Below the pieces are notes generated by a model that was not told the DNA's origin, searched no databases, and worked only from the letters and a program-made list of their open reading frames with translations. This document shows, piece after piece, positions 19,158-29,700 of a stretch of DNA of 40,053 nt; within the stretch, counting starts at the first letter, position 1, and the number at the start of each line of letters is the position of its first letter. The translations under genes were made by a program, and so were the position numbers. The stretch spans positions 1 through 40,053 of the forward strand of contig LNZM01000113.1 of NCBI GenBank assembly GCA_002007295.1, read 5' to 3'. Source of the stretch: Candidatus Epulonipiscioides saccharophilum. GTDB taxonomy: Bacteria; Bacillota; Clostridia; Lachnospirales; Cellulosilyticaceae.

Positions 19158-20579
19158 ATGGAAACGATGAATATTCAGTTTACACCATTTAGGATTGGCT
19201 GTGTATATATACCAACTTGGTTTTTAGATACACAATTAAATAATATAGAAGAACAGCATTTGAAAATATATTTACTATTACAAAAAGCATCTCAAGAAAA
19301 TGAAGCTTGGAATTTTGCAAAAATAGCATCTAAATTACAAGTCAGTTCACAAAAAGTTGAAGAAGTAGTCGACTATTTAAATAAAAAAAATATAATTCGA
19401 ATGAACCAGAAAGATGATTTTAATTGTGAAATTACCATGAATGGTAATGATCTTAAAGTAGCCATGGAAATTACGTCCGATTCTGGTATGTTAGATGTAT
19501 ATGATATAAAGGACAAGCCGGAATATGGATACGCAGAAATAGATCGTTATAGAGAAACTGACAATAACACAGAGATTATCTTTAAAAAACTGGAAATATG
19601 CTTGGAAAGACCGGCCACATTCAAAGAACAAGCTGCTATTTTCAGTCTTTATGACTGGTTAAAAATGTCAGTTGAATTAATAGATTACTTATTAAACTAT
19701 TGCGTGTTTACTAAACAAACGAAAAATATCGATCATATTACTTCAGTAGCTATCGATTGGGCTAACAACAAAATTACTTCGCTAGATCAAGCCGAGGCTA
19801 GAGTGGCCGATCCACATTTGTACGATTATATATTCAATTCGGATAAATCTACAGATCAAAAAGAAGTCGATTCAGATAATGAAAATCTAAAATTAATGTT
19901 ATCCGATGACTATAAATACGAAGCTGAAGATTCAATTAAAATGGCCTTGTATAGAAAATTAGAAAACGCTTTCAGTAGACCTATAAAAACTCAAGAAATG
20001 GATATCGTTTTTAACGATTTTTATAAAAAGTTTGAAATGTCTCTAGATTTAATATACTATTTGTTAGATTATTGTCCCGAAGGTAAAAGAAACATAAAAT
20101 ATTTAGAAAAAGTAGCTATGACTTGGCACAGAAAGGGTATTAAAATCGTAGAGCAAGCCGAAGAATCCTTATCTATTACGAAAGAACATTATAGCATTAT
20201 GAACGCTGCTGGTATTAGCACAATTTCGATCACAAAAACTCAACGTGAAATGATGGATAAATGGTTAGCCATGTTTCCAGTGAAAGCTGTTATATACCAA
20301 GCTTGCAAATTTATGGGCGAGACTACTCAGAAACCAAGCCTAAGATATTTAGATAAAATCTTAACAAATTGGAATAAAGAAGGAATTAAAAACGTATTCG
20401 ATATTGAAAGGATAACTCAAGAATATAAAAAGAAAAAATCTGAGAAATTTGCAAAAAAGAATAATTATGTTATAAAGTCAGGTAATTTTACTAAAATGTT
20501 ATCTCATGATTACGATTACGATCTTTTAATGGCCAAAGAAATAGAATATCATGAAAAACTTAGAACAGGACAAATATAA
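19158..20579 (+). CDS. DnaD domain protein (replication initiation/primosome)
   Basis: Two DnaD-like segments: LERPATFKEQAAIFSLYDWLKMSVELIDYLLNYC and SRPIKTQEMDIVFNDFYKKFEMSLDLIYYLLDYC. Confidence 0.85.
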   Translation: METMNIQFTPFRIGCVYIPTWFLDTQLNNIEEQHLKIYLLLQKASQENEAWNFAKIASKLQVSSQKVEEVVDYLNKKNIIRMNQKDDFNCEITMNGNDLKVAMEITSDSGMLDVYDIKDKPEYGYAEIDRYRETDNNTEIIFKKLEICLERPATFKEQAAIFSLYDWLKMSVELIDYLLNYCVFTKQTKNIDHITSVAIDWANNKITSLDQAEARVADPHLYDYIFNSDKSTDQKEVDSDNENLKLMLSDDYKYEAEDSIKMALYRKLENAFSRPIKTQEMDIVFNDFYKKFEMSLDLIYYLLDYCPEGKRNIKYLEKVAMTWHRKGIKIVEQAEESLSITKEHYSIMNAAGISTISITKTQREMMDKWLAMFPVKAVIYQACKFMGETTQKPSLRYLDKILTNWNKEGIKNVFDIERITQEYKKKKSEKFAKKNNYVIKSGNFTKMLSHDYDYDLLMAKEIEYHEKLRTGQI

Positions 20580-20870
20580 ATGAAGAACAATAAAAATATA
20601 GATTATCAAAATATTATAAAAATTTTAGATCAACGACGTTTGAATAATATCAAAGAACAGAGAAAACTGCCTCCAAAAAGTAATGATACTATAAATTCAG
20701 GTAACTTGACTAAAATGTTATCTCATGATTGTAATGGCCAAAGAAATAGAATATTATGAAAACTTAGAACAGGACAAATATAAATGAAGAACAATAAAAA
20801 TGTAGATTATCAAAAAGTTATAAAAATTTTAGATCAACGGCGTTTGGACAATATAAAAGAACAGCAAAAA
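20471..20870 (+). repeat. Near-tandem duplication spanning the dnaD 3' end and the dnaC-like 5' end
   Basis: Copy 1 about 20471-20664, copy 2 about 20690-20870. Both contain ataaa(g/t)tcaggtaa...ctaaaatgttatctcatgat...atggccaaagaaatagaat...acttagaacaggacaaatataaATGAAGAACAATAAAAAT. Confidence 0.92.
20580..20759 (+). pseudogene. Truncated duplicate 5' end of the dnaC-like gene
   Basis: MKNNKNIDYQNIIKILDQRRLNNIKEQRKLPPKSNDTINSGNLTKMLSHDCNGQRNRIL*; first ~27 residues match the start of the 20784 ORF, remainder runs out-of-context through the duplicated dnaD tail. Confidence 0.8.
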
Positions 20871-21848
20871 CGAATACGAGCAATATATGAAATAATTCCA
20901 GAAATAAAAAAAATAGATGATCAATTAAATGAAAGCGGGATAAAGTTTATAAAATATATGCTAGCTAATACAATAAATACAATAGAGCCAGTAGATGATA
21001 TATCTAGAAAATTTAAAAAAAATAATGAAAAATTCGCAAAAGAAAAAGAAACATTATTAAAACAGCATGGTTATCCATCCAATCATTTGGATTTACAGTT
21101 TGTCTGTTCCGAATGTCAAGATGAAGGATTTAAAAATAATAAACCGTGTCAATGTTTTGAATATGAGTTATCTAAATTAAAGAAAACAAATACTATTGAA
21201 AGTCAAATAAACAAGGATGAAATTTTTGAAAATTTTAATTTTGATTTTTATGTTTATAGGCTGTATGAAGAAAACAAGGAAATACAAAAAGGTGATGGTA
21301 CTGAAAATATCCAGGAAAGAAAAGAACCAATAGTAAGGTATCCAAGAGCTAATATAGAAGCAATTGTTAAAGATATGAGAAAATTTGCGAATGATTTCCC
21401 AGAATGTGAAAATGTAATTTTGATAGGTAAAGCAGGACTTGGAAAAACATTTTTATGCAACTGTATCGCTAATGAGCTAATAAAAAAAGGGTATACAGTT
21501 TTATATTTATCGGCCATAAATTTATTTAAACATTTTACTGATACAAGATTTAAAGATAAGATATCTGAATCTCAGGAAAAGTTAGAGAGGCAAATTTTTG
21601 AATCCGAATTATTAATAATAGATGATCTTGGATCTGAATGTATAACGAAGTTTGTTGTAACGGATTTCTTTAATATAATCAATTCTAGAAATTTGGCGCA
21701 TAAATCAACTATTATTTCTACTAACCTGGAACTTAAGGAGTTGAAAGAGACATATTCGGACCGAATTTTTTCAAGATTATATGGCAGTTCTCAAATCCAT
21801 TGTTTTTATGGTGAAGATATAAGAATTCAGAAAAAATACGGAAGATGA
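20784..21848 (+). CDS. DnaC/DnaI-like helicase-loader ATPase
   Basis: Walker A VILIGKAGLGKTFLCNCIANEL, Walker B LLIIDDLGSE; follows DnaD gene. Confidence 0.9.
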   Translation: MKNNKNVDYQKVIKILDQRRLDNIKEQQKRIRAIYEIIPEIKKIDDQLNESGIKFIKYMLANTINTIEPVDDISRKFKKNNEKFAKEKETLLKQHGYPSNHLDLQFVCSECQDEGFKNNKPCQCFEYELSKLKKTNTIESQINKDEIFENFNFDFYVYRLYEENKEIQKGDGTENIQERKEPIVRYPRANIEAIVKDMRKFANDFPECENVILIGKAGLGKTFLCNCIANELIKKGYTVLYLSAINLFKHFTDTRFKDKISESQEKLERQIFESELLIIDDLGSECITKFVVTDFFNIINSRNLAHKSTIISTNLELKELKETYSDRIFSRLYGSSQIHCFYGEDIRIQKKYGR

Positions 21849-21964
21849 ATAAACAATGATCACAAAAATAATTAAAAATAATACTGAAAAAAGATAAAAA
21901 AGCAATAGAGAAGATGGATATTTATTTTAGATTGATAATATCATGTAAAAAAGGAGGAGCTGCT

Positions 21965-23272
21965 ATGTTTTGTGCTATAAAAATTTCAAAATCTGATCCA
22001 ACGCCGCTATACATTCAGTTAGCAGATGAATTGGCCAGATTAATAGATGCAGGAGTATTACCATCGAAGACGAAGTTACCGACTATAAGGGCGTTGGCGA
22101 GCAAATTAAAAATCAATAGAGATACGGTGGTGAACGCATATAGGTTATTAGAGAGCAAAAATTATGTGATAGCCCATATAGGGAGTGGGACATATGTTGC
22201 ACCAAGAAGTGACGTACACATGGATTTTAAGAAAGAATTAGTACCAGCTAGCAAGACATATTTTAGACGTGAATTATTTAAAGTAGATATTTGCAAAGAA
22301 TTGATGATGAATATACTAGACAGTGATGGATGGGAAAGTTTTTATGATCCATTAAACAGAGAGAAGCAGTTAATAAGGATGACGATAGCCGAGTTTTTTA
22401 AGAGTGTCGGAGTTCATGTCAACAACACATCGGTTAGGTTGATAAAGGATACACAAAATTTCATATTGGAGTTAATTAAGCTATCGCCGAAGTCAGCAAT
22501 TTGCGTAGAAAATTTTAGGGATATGGGTTATACCACGACGCTAAGTTATTTAGGATTTAAGGTTCTAGAAGTTCCAATAGAAAAAGAAGGGCTAAATTTG
22601 GAAGTATTAGAAAATCATTTAAAATTGCCTACAACATCATATGTGTTTATGAGTTCTTATAATCAAAATCCGACCGGAATAAGCTATTCTAAAGAAAATA
22701 AATTGGCTATTATAGCCTTATGTGAAAAGTACGATGCGTACATCATAGAGGATGGAACCTTTAACGATTTTCTATATAAAGGTTCCTTAGAAAGTTGCTA
22801 TGATTTATGTAAAAGTGATCGAGTTATATTTTTGTTTAATTTCTGCAAATTATATCTTCCACACTTAGATTATAGCTTTGTTGCTTTGCCGGCTACATTG
22901 CAAAAGCGTTTAATTGATAATCTACAAATTAATATTACAGAGCGAATGATTAGATATTATCTAGAATCTAATAGTTTTGCAGCATTAAGAAGAAAATTGA
23001 TAACAGAGTGTAATTTGAAGTTTAACAATTTATATAACCTTTTTCAATTTAGTTCTAATTTAAGAACTACTAGCACTAGTGGGCTGTTTTTCTGGTTTAC
23101 GTTAGATCAGGGTAATGTGGATGATGTTATCCAAACTTTGTTGGAACAGAATATTGTTGTGTCGCCGGGTAGTTTGTTTAATTCTTTCCCAAATAACAAT
23201 TTACGCTTATCTGTAGCGCCACTTTTAAATAGTGATATAGATACAATAATTAAAGCGTTGAGACAGCTTTAG
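21965..23272 (+). CDS. GntR/MocR-type regulator with PLP aminotransferase domain
   Basis: N-terminal wHTH IQLADELARLIDAGVLPSKTKLPTIRALASKLKINRDTVVNAYRLLESKNYV; NQNPTGISYSKENKLAI. Likely ATG 21965 with aaaggagg RBS; track start 21914. Confidence 0.88.
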   Translation: MFCAIKISKSDPTPLYIQLADELARLIDAGVLPSKTKLPTIRALASKLKINRDTVVNAYRLLESKNYVIAHIGSGTYVAPRSDVHMDFKKELVPASKTYFRRELFKVDICKELMMNILDSDGWESFYDPLNREKQLIRMTIAEFFKSVGVHVNNTSVRLIKDTQNFILELIKLSPKSAICVENFRDMGYTTTLSYLGFKVLEVPIEKEGLNLEVLENHLKLPTTSYVFMSSYNQNPTGISYSKENKLAIIALCEKYDAYIIEDGTFNDFLYKGSLESCYDLCKSDRVIFLFNFCKLYLPHLDYSFVALPATLQKRLIDNLQINITERMIRYYLESNSFAALRRKLITECNLKFNNLYNLFQFSSNLRTTSTSGLFFWFTLDQGNVDDVIQTLLEQNIVVSPGSLFNSFPNNNLRLSVAPLLNSDIDTIIKALRQL

Positions 23273-23292
23273 GATTAGAAAGGTAGAAAACT

Positions 23293-26200
23293 TTGGAAAT
23301 ATTATTAGGTCCACTTGGTAGTGGAAAAACACATAGATGCTATGAAGAAATTATTAAAACGTTGAAAATGAATAAAAAAGACAAAATTATTATGATTGTA
23401 CCCGATCAGTTTAGTTTAGAAGTAGAACTCGAGTTAGCTGAACGCTTATATCCGGGTTTACTCCTTGTAGAAGTTTCTAGCTTTAGTAAATTGGTTTATA
23501 AAGCCAATATTGAAATACCCATGCTAAACGAATTAGAACGGATAATGATTTTAAAAAAAGTTATTGAAGATAATCATAAAGAACTGAAGTTTTTTACTAA
23601 AAGTTACAATAAAGATGGTTTCATAGAAAAAGTTAATAATTTTTTGGTAGTCTGCGAAAATTATGGTATCAACGATTTCAAGGATGAAAATTTAAATGGT
23701 AATCTTAAGGATAAGTTAGCCGACTTAAGTAAAATAAATCATTGGTTTTATGATTTCATTAATACAAAATTTTTAACTATAGAAGGTAGCCTGCATGTCC
23801 TAATTAAAATTTTAATGAAGACGCAGGAATATAAGGATGCTTTAATAATTGTAGATGGATTTTACAGTTTTTCTAATGCTCAGGAGCAAGTTATTTTAGC
23901 TTTAAACTCCATGGCTCGGCGTATGATTATTACTTTACCTGTAGCTGACAACAATCAACCGGTTAATGAACATAATATTTATTACAAGAGCCTAAATACT
24001 TTAGCTAGATTCGAAAATAAAGTTAGAGTAATAAAAAAAGAGTTTATTAATAATATTCATTCTAATAAAAATATCGACATACTTTATATTCTCAATAATT
24101 ACTTTTCGGCCCATAAAGTTGATATCCCACGCCATAGTAATAACGTCACTTTGATGGCGTGCAACAATTTAGAGGACGAAGTTGTTTTTGTAGCTCAAAA
24201 TATAAAAAAATTTATCCGAGATAAAGGCTATAGATATAATGATATAGCAATAATTATGGGTAATATAAATTTATATAGAAGCCATATAACAACAATATTT
24301 CAAGAATATGAGATACCGTATTTTTTGGATGAAACAAGAAATATACAAGCAAATCCAGCTGTAAATTTAATTATAAATCTATTAGAAGTAATAGCTGGGC
24401 ATTGGAATTTAAATGCGATATTAGCCTTTTTAAAAAGTGATATGCTACATGAAAAAATAACGGACGAAATAGAAGATAAAAAGGAACATAAGGCCGAACC
24501 TGAAAATAAATCTGCCCAAGGAACTACGGCCGAATTTGAAAATAAATTTGTCGAAGGAAGTACGACCGAATCTGAGAATAAATTTGCCGAAGGAAGTACG
24601 ACCGAAATTAACAAGAATTTTACGATAGAAGATGTGGATTATCTGGAAAATTATCTATATGAACAGGGTATAAATTATAAGAGTAAATGGCTCAATGAAT
24701 GGATTTATGCAGATAAAAAGTTTGATTTAAAAAGATTGAACGCTCTTAGACTAAGAATTGTTGAAATAATTACCGATGTGGAAAAAGATATATTGTCTTT
24801 TAACCATAAAGGAAAAATTACCATTTCTAATTTACTAGTAATAATATATAATTTTTTAGTTAGGATGCAAGTATCTGATACCATTAATGAATGGGCCGTC
24901 TATCATAAGCAAGCAGGCAATATAAGTTTGGAGCGTGAATATTTAAGCATTTACAAGACTATCATGAAAATTTTTGAAAGGTTAGTTGATATACTTGGCA
25001 ATGAATATGTAAAAATAGCCACTTTTAAAAATATATTAAATACATGTTTTAGACATGAAAAAATAGCCATTATTCCAGCTACACAAGACCAAATAGTTAT
25101 AGGCGAGTTGCAACGGACAAGATTACCCAACAAAAAGATTGTATTTTTATTAGGTTTAAATGACGGTGTTTTTCCTCAATATTCAATTAATGAAAGCATT
25201 TTTTCTGATATGGATTTGACTCATGAAATATTTACTAGCAACAAACTGTTATACGACTCTTTTGTTTATTCTAATTTTTATGGAACGGATTTAGAAATTT
25301 ATGCAGCCATCACAAAGCCAAAAGAATATCTCTTGGCTTCTTATGCTATGGGCGACGATGAGGGCAAAATTACAAGGCCATCAATAGTTTTTACTCGTCT
25401 AGCAAAATTATTTAGAATGAATCCAGCTAAGAAAGAATCTTTTGTAAACAACATTTATACTAGCAAGCAAACAATGGGTGAATTGGGGCAAGTTATTAAA
25501 AATAAGAACATTCTCTCAGATGTTTATACGGATACACTGCGTTGGTATTTTGAAAATGAAAAAGAGACCATTATGACGTTATTAGAAAGCCTTTTTTACA
25601 CCAATGATCAGAGTAATTTAAATTCGGATTTGGCTATAAAATTATATAGTAACAATAGTATATCTGTATCTAGGATGGAAAAATTCCGAAAATGTCCATG
25701 TTCTTATTTCATACAGTATGGATTACAAGTGGAAGATCGCAAGTTATTTAAATTTAAAACGCCAGATATAGGGACTATTTTTCACAGTGTATTAGAAATA
25801 TACCCACAACTTTTAAAGCAGTCTAGCGAAACATGGACGAGTGTGGACATAGCCAAGCAAGAAGAATTAGTACATCAAGCTGTTCAGGAAAGCGTTATTA
25901 AGGCCAACACGAGAAAGATAGAAGGAGGGCAAACCAGATATCTTATTAAGAGAATAGAACATATGAGTAACAGAGCTATTTCAGCCATAAAATATCAGTT
26001 AGAAGCGGGGAAATTTGAACCTCAAGAATTCGAATACAAATTCGATGGACGAGTTTTACCACCAATAAATATAAATCTTGGCTACACTACATTGCACTTA
26101 ACTGGTACCATTGATAGAATAGATATTTTTGTGATGAATGGAAAAGAATACGTAAAAATTATAGACTATAAATCCGGACAAACCAACTTTAATTTTGCAG

Positions 26201-26742
26201 AAGTGTTTTATGCTCTCCAACTTCAGTTACTCTTATATTTGGATGCTTATTTAAAGATTAATAAATCCGCCAAAGGCGCTGGTGTATATTACTTTAAATT
26301 GGATGCTTCGTCCGTAGATTATTCTCCAGGTAAAAGTCCGGAATACACCGAGCAAGCATTACTAAAAATGTTCAAATTATCCGGCCTTACTTTAGATGAT
26401 CAGGATATTGCTAAGGCCATTGAGCCAAACTTGCAGAGTCAGATTATTGATGTGAAATACAAAAAATCCGGTGAAAGTTATGCCTCCTCTTTGGTTGCTA
26501 CAGAAGAAGAATTTGATTCCATTAGAAAATTTATAATGCTTAAAGTTAAAGAATTAAGCCGGGAAATCCTAGAAGGAAAGATTAGCATAAAGCCTTATAA
26601 GTTAGGTAACAAAACCGGTTGCGATTATTGTAATTATCACAGTATTTGCGGCTTCGATCAAAATTTGCCAAATAATAATTACGATGTGTTAGAAAAAATA
26701 TCGAAAAAAGAAGCACTGGATGAAATTCAAAAAATAACTTAA
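23293..26742 (+). CDS. addB: ATP-dependent nuclease subunit B
   Basis: MEILLGPLGSGKTHRCYEEI; VSRMEKFRKCPCSYFIQYGL; CDYCNYHSICGFD Fe-S cysteines; next to addA. TTG start. Confidence 0.95.
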   Translation: MEILLGPLGSGKTHRCYEEIIKTLKMNKKDKIIMIVPDQFSLEVELELAERLYPGLLLVEVSSFSKLVYKANIEIPMLNELERIMILKKVIEDNHKELKFFTKSYNKDGFIEKVNNFLVVCENYGINDFKDENLNGNLKDKLADLSKINHWFYDFINTKFLTIEGSLHVLIKILMKTQEYKDALIIVDGFYSFSNAQEQVILALNSMARRMIITLPVADNNQPVNEHNIYYKSLNTLARFENKVRVIKKEFINNIHSNKNIDILYILNNYFSAHKVDIPRHSNNVTLMACNNLEDEVVFVAQNIKKFIRDKGYRYNDIAIIMGNINLYRSHITTIFQEYEIPYFLDETRNIQANPAVNLIINLLEVIAGHWNLNAILAFLKSDMLHEKITDEIEDKKEHKAEPENKSAQGTTAEFENKFVEGSTTESENKFAEGSTTEINKNFTIEDVDYLENYLYEQGINYKSKWLNEWIYADKKFDLKRLNALRLRIVEIITDVEKDILSFNHKGKITISNLLVIIYNFLVRMQVSDTINEWAVYHKQAGNISLEREYLSIYKTIMKIFERLVDILGNEYVKIATFKNILNTCFRHEKIAIIPATQDQIVIGELQRTRLPNKKIVFLLGLNDGVFPQYSINESIFSDMDLTHEIFTSNKLLYDSFVYSNFYGTDLEIYAAITKPKEYLLASYAMGDDEGKITRPSIVFTRLAKLFRMNPAKKESFVNNIYTSKQTMGELGQVIKNKNILSDVYTDTLRWYFENEKETIMTLLESLFYTNDQSNLNSDLAIKLYSNNSISVSRMEKFRKCPCSYFIQYGLQVEDRKLFKFKTPDIGTIFHSVLEIYPQLLKQSSETWTSVDIAKQEELVHQAVQESVIKANTRKIEGGQTRYLIKRIEHMSNRAISAIKYQLEAGKFEPQEFEYKFDGRVLPPININLGYTTLHLTGTIDRIDIFVMNGKEYVKIIDYKSGQTNFNFAEVFYALQLQLLLYLDAYLKINKSAKGAGVYYFKLDASSVDYSPGKSPEYTEQALLKMFKLSGLTLDDQDIAKAIEPNLQSQIIDVKYKKSGESYASSLVATEEEFDSIRKFIMLKVKELSREILEGKISIKPYKLGNKTGCDYCNYHSICGFDQNLPNNNYDVLEKISKKEALDEIQKIT
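24493..24612 (+). repeat. In-frame 36-bp repeat (3 units plus partial) inside addB
   Basis: AEPENKSAQGTT / AEFENKFVEGST / TESENKFAEGST / TEINKNF; unit starts 24493, 24529, 24565, 24601. Confidence 0.9.
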
Positions 26743-26777
26743 TTGGATTATAATAAGAAATATAAGGGGCATTGTCT

Positions 26778-29700
26778 ATGAGTTTTACAAAATCACAAGA
26801 ATTAGCTATAAACATAAGGAAAAAAAATATATTAGTATCCGCAGCAGCTGGCTCTGGAAAAACAGCTGTCTTAACTGAAAGGGTTATAAAGCGCATCCTA
26901 GAAAAATCTCTTGACTTAGACAGATTTTTAATTGTTACTTTTACTAAGGCAGCCGCTAGCGAAATGAAAGAACGTATAGAAATAAAACTCTATAACGAAA
27001 TTGCAAAAACTAACGATGCTCTCGAAATTCATTATTTGCAAAAACAAATAGGTCTCCTAGCCAAATCTTCTATCTCTACTATCCATTCATTTTGTGCTAG
27101 ATTGATTAAAATATACTTTAATGAATTGAATTTAGAGCCTAATATGCGCACTGCTACAGAACAAGAATTTTTATTGATTCAAAATGAATCCATAAATGAA
27201 GTATTAGAAATTGCTTTTGAAGAAGGTAGCAGTCAATTTTATAACCTTTGCGATATGTATGGTAGCGTTAGAGGATTTGATATTCTAGCAAAAATGATAC
27301 TGGATATTTATAAATTTTCTCAAAGTATTCCGTTCCCTAAAAAATGGTTGAATGATAAAGTTAATATTTTGCTGTCCGGAGATAACCAAATATTTGTGGA
27401 CAGCTTAACGAATGAAATTGAGATGGAGATTGATGCGCTAAAGGATAGCTTCATCAAAGCAATTTCTTTAGCGAGTTTACCGGACGGACCCAGCCATTAT
27501 TTAGCTGGCTTAGAAAGCAATTATGATAATTTATGCGCCTTAAAATTTGATTCTTTAACAGACTTAGTAGGTGGATTAATATCGTATAAATACGAATCTT
27601 TGTCTAGAAAGCGACCAAAATGTGATGAAAATTTAAGAAATACGGTAAAAGATATAAGTGATTCGATAAAAAAGAAAATAGAAATTTTACAAGATAATTA
27701 TAGAGTAATAGTGGATGAAACGATTTTAAGCAAAACGAAAGAAATTGGTCTAGTATTGCAAGAGTTGGTCAGACTAGTTCTATCCTTTGACGAAAACTAT
27801 TCTCAAAAGAAAATTGAGGCTGGGATATTAGACTATAATGATCTAGAACATTTTGCCATAAAATTATTGATAGAAGAAAAAGACGGGCAAATGCATTATA
27901 CTTCTATAGCAAAAGAACTGGGCCAATATTATGATGAAGTTTATATTGACGAATATCAGGATTTAAATAATGTACAGGCCACAATATTAGAAGCCATAAT
28001 ATCGAATGGTTCCACTAGCTTTATGGTTGGCGATATCAAGCAGAGTATTTATAAATTTAGATTATCAGATCCAAAAATCTTTTTGAGAAAATACGCAACC
28101 TTTTATAAGGTTAAAGAAGAAGTTCAGCTGGCTGATTTAAGGATATCCGAGGAATTAGATGTAGAAGAAGATGTTTGTATTAATTTATCTAAAAATTTTA
28201 GAAGTAGAGAGTCTGTTATAAATGGAATTAATCTAATTTTTGAAAATCTAATGACCCCAGAAGTCGGCGATCTAACATATGATGATTCTCATCGTTTATA
28301 TGTTGGCAACGATTATAATATGATTGTCAATGCCGACTTACCTGATTCTAGCATACAAAAATTGGATGATTCTAATTCACAAAAATGGAATGATGCTAAC
28401 GCACCAAAATGGAATGAGTCTAGTGCACCAAAATGGAATGAGTCTAGCGCACAAAAATTGGACGAGTCTAGCGCACAAAAATTGGACGAATCTAGCGCAC
28501 AAAAATTGGACGAGTCTAGCGCACAAAAATTGGACGAGTCTAGCGCACAAAAATTGGACGAGTCTAGCGCACAAAAATTGGACGAGTCTAGCGCACAAAA
28601 ATTGGACGAGTCTAGCGCACAAAAATTAGATGATTCTATAGCACAAAAATGTGAGCTTCATATATTAGAATTTAATAATTTAGATCAATCCCTAGACCAA
28701 TCTTTAGATCAAGTTCAGGATCAAGCTCAGGATCAAGACGAGGATATCGATAAATCTACGGCCGAAGCAAAAATGATAGCTCAAATTGTGAAAAATATTT
28801 TAGATGGTAATTCTAATCCAAAGATTGTTTATGATAATCGATTAGCCAATTATCGGCCAGTAGAAGCAAAAGATATTGCTATTTTAGTAAGATCTAAAAA
28901 AATTTCCCTAACTCTAGAAGAAGAATTAATTAAAAACGGCATCAATGCTTACGCTGAAGTTAGTAAATCGTTTTTTGAGGCTAGAGAAATTGAAATAATG
29001 ATAAATTTGCTGAAAATTATTGATAACCTAAACCAAGATATTCCGCTTATCTCTGTTCTGCATTCACCTTTGTTTCGGCTAGATTTTAACGAGTTAACCA
29101 AAATTCGGACAAGTTCCAGTAACAATAGTTTTTACGATGCCTGTATTGCTTATTTAGAACAAAATGAAAATTCGGACAGTAAATTAGCTAAATTTTTTGC
29201 CTCAATAAAAGAGTTTCGAAAACTTTCTATTATGGTCAATGTTAGTGAGCTTATAAATCAAATATATTCGAAAACTGGATATCTACGATACGTTTCCATG
29301 TTAGATAACGGTGAAGTCAGAGCCGCCAATTTAAGGATATTAAAACAAAAAGCTATAGACTTTGAACAAAATGCTAAAGCCGGTCTCTTTCACTTTATAA
29401 ACTTTTTGGACCATTTGGCCAAAGAAGATAAATCCTTTGAGCAAGCTAAGCTTTTGTCCGACCAAAATAATATAGTACAAATTATGAGCATTCATAAAAG
29501 TAAAGGCCTGGAATTTCCAATAGTCATATTAGCTAATACCCATAAAGCGTTTAATCAAAAAGAATTAACCGAACATATTTTATTCCATCATGAGCTAGGT
29601 ATGGCTATTAAATTTCGAGATAGCACGAACTATATTCAGTATACTACTTTGCCTTATTTGGCTCTTAAGAATAAAATTAAAAATGAAAATATTTCCGAAG

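Noticed and set aside
28324-28629. Alternative-frame ORFs over the addA minisatellite (28324-28629 plus, 28377-28622 minus)
   Set aside because: Shadow ORFs caused by the 24-bp period; addA frame is clearly coding through the region.
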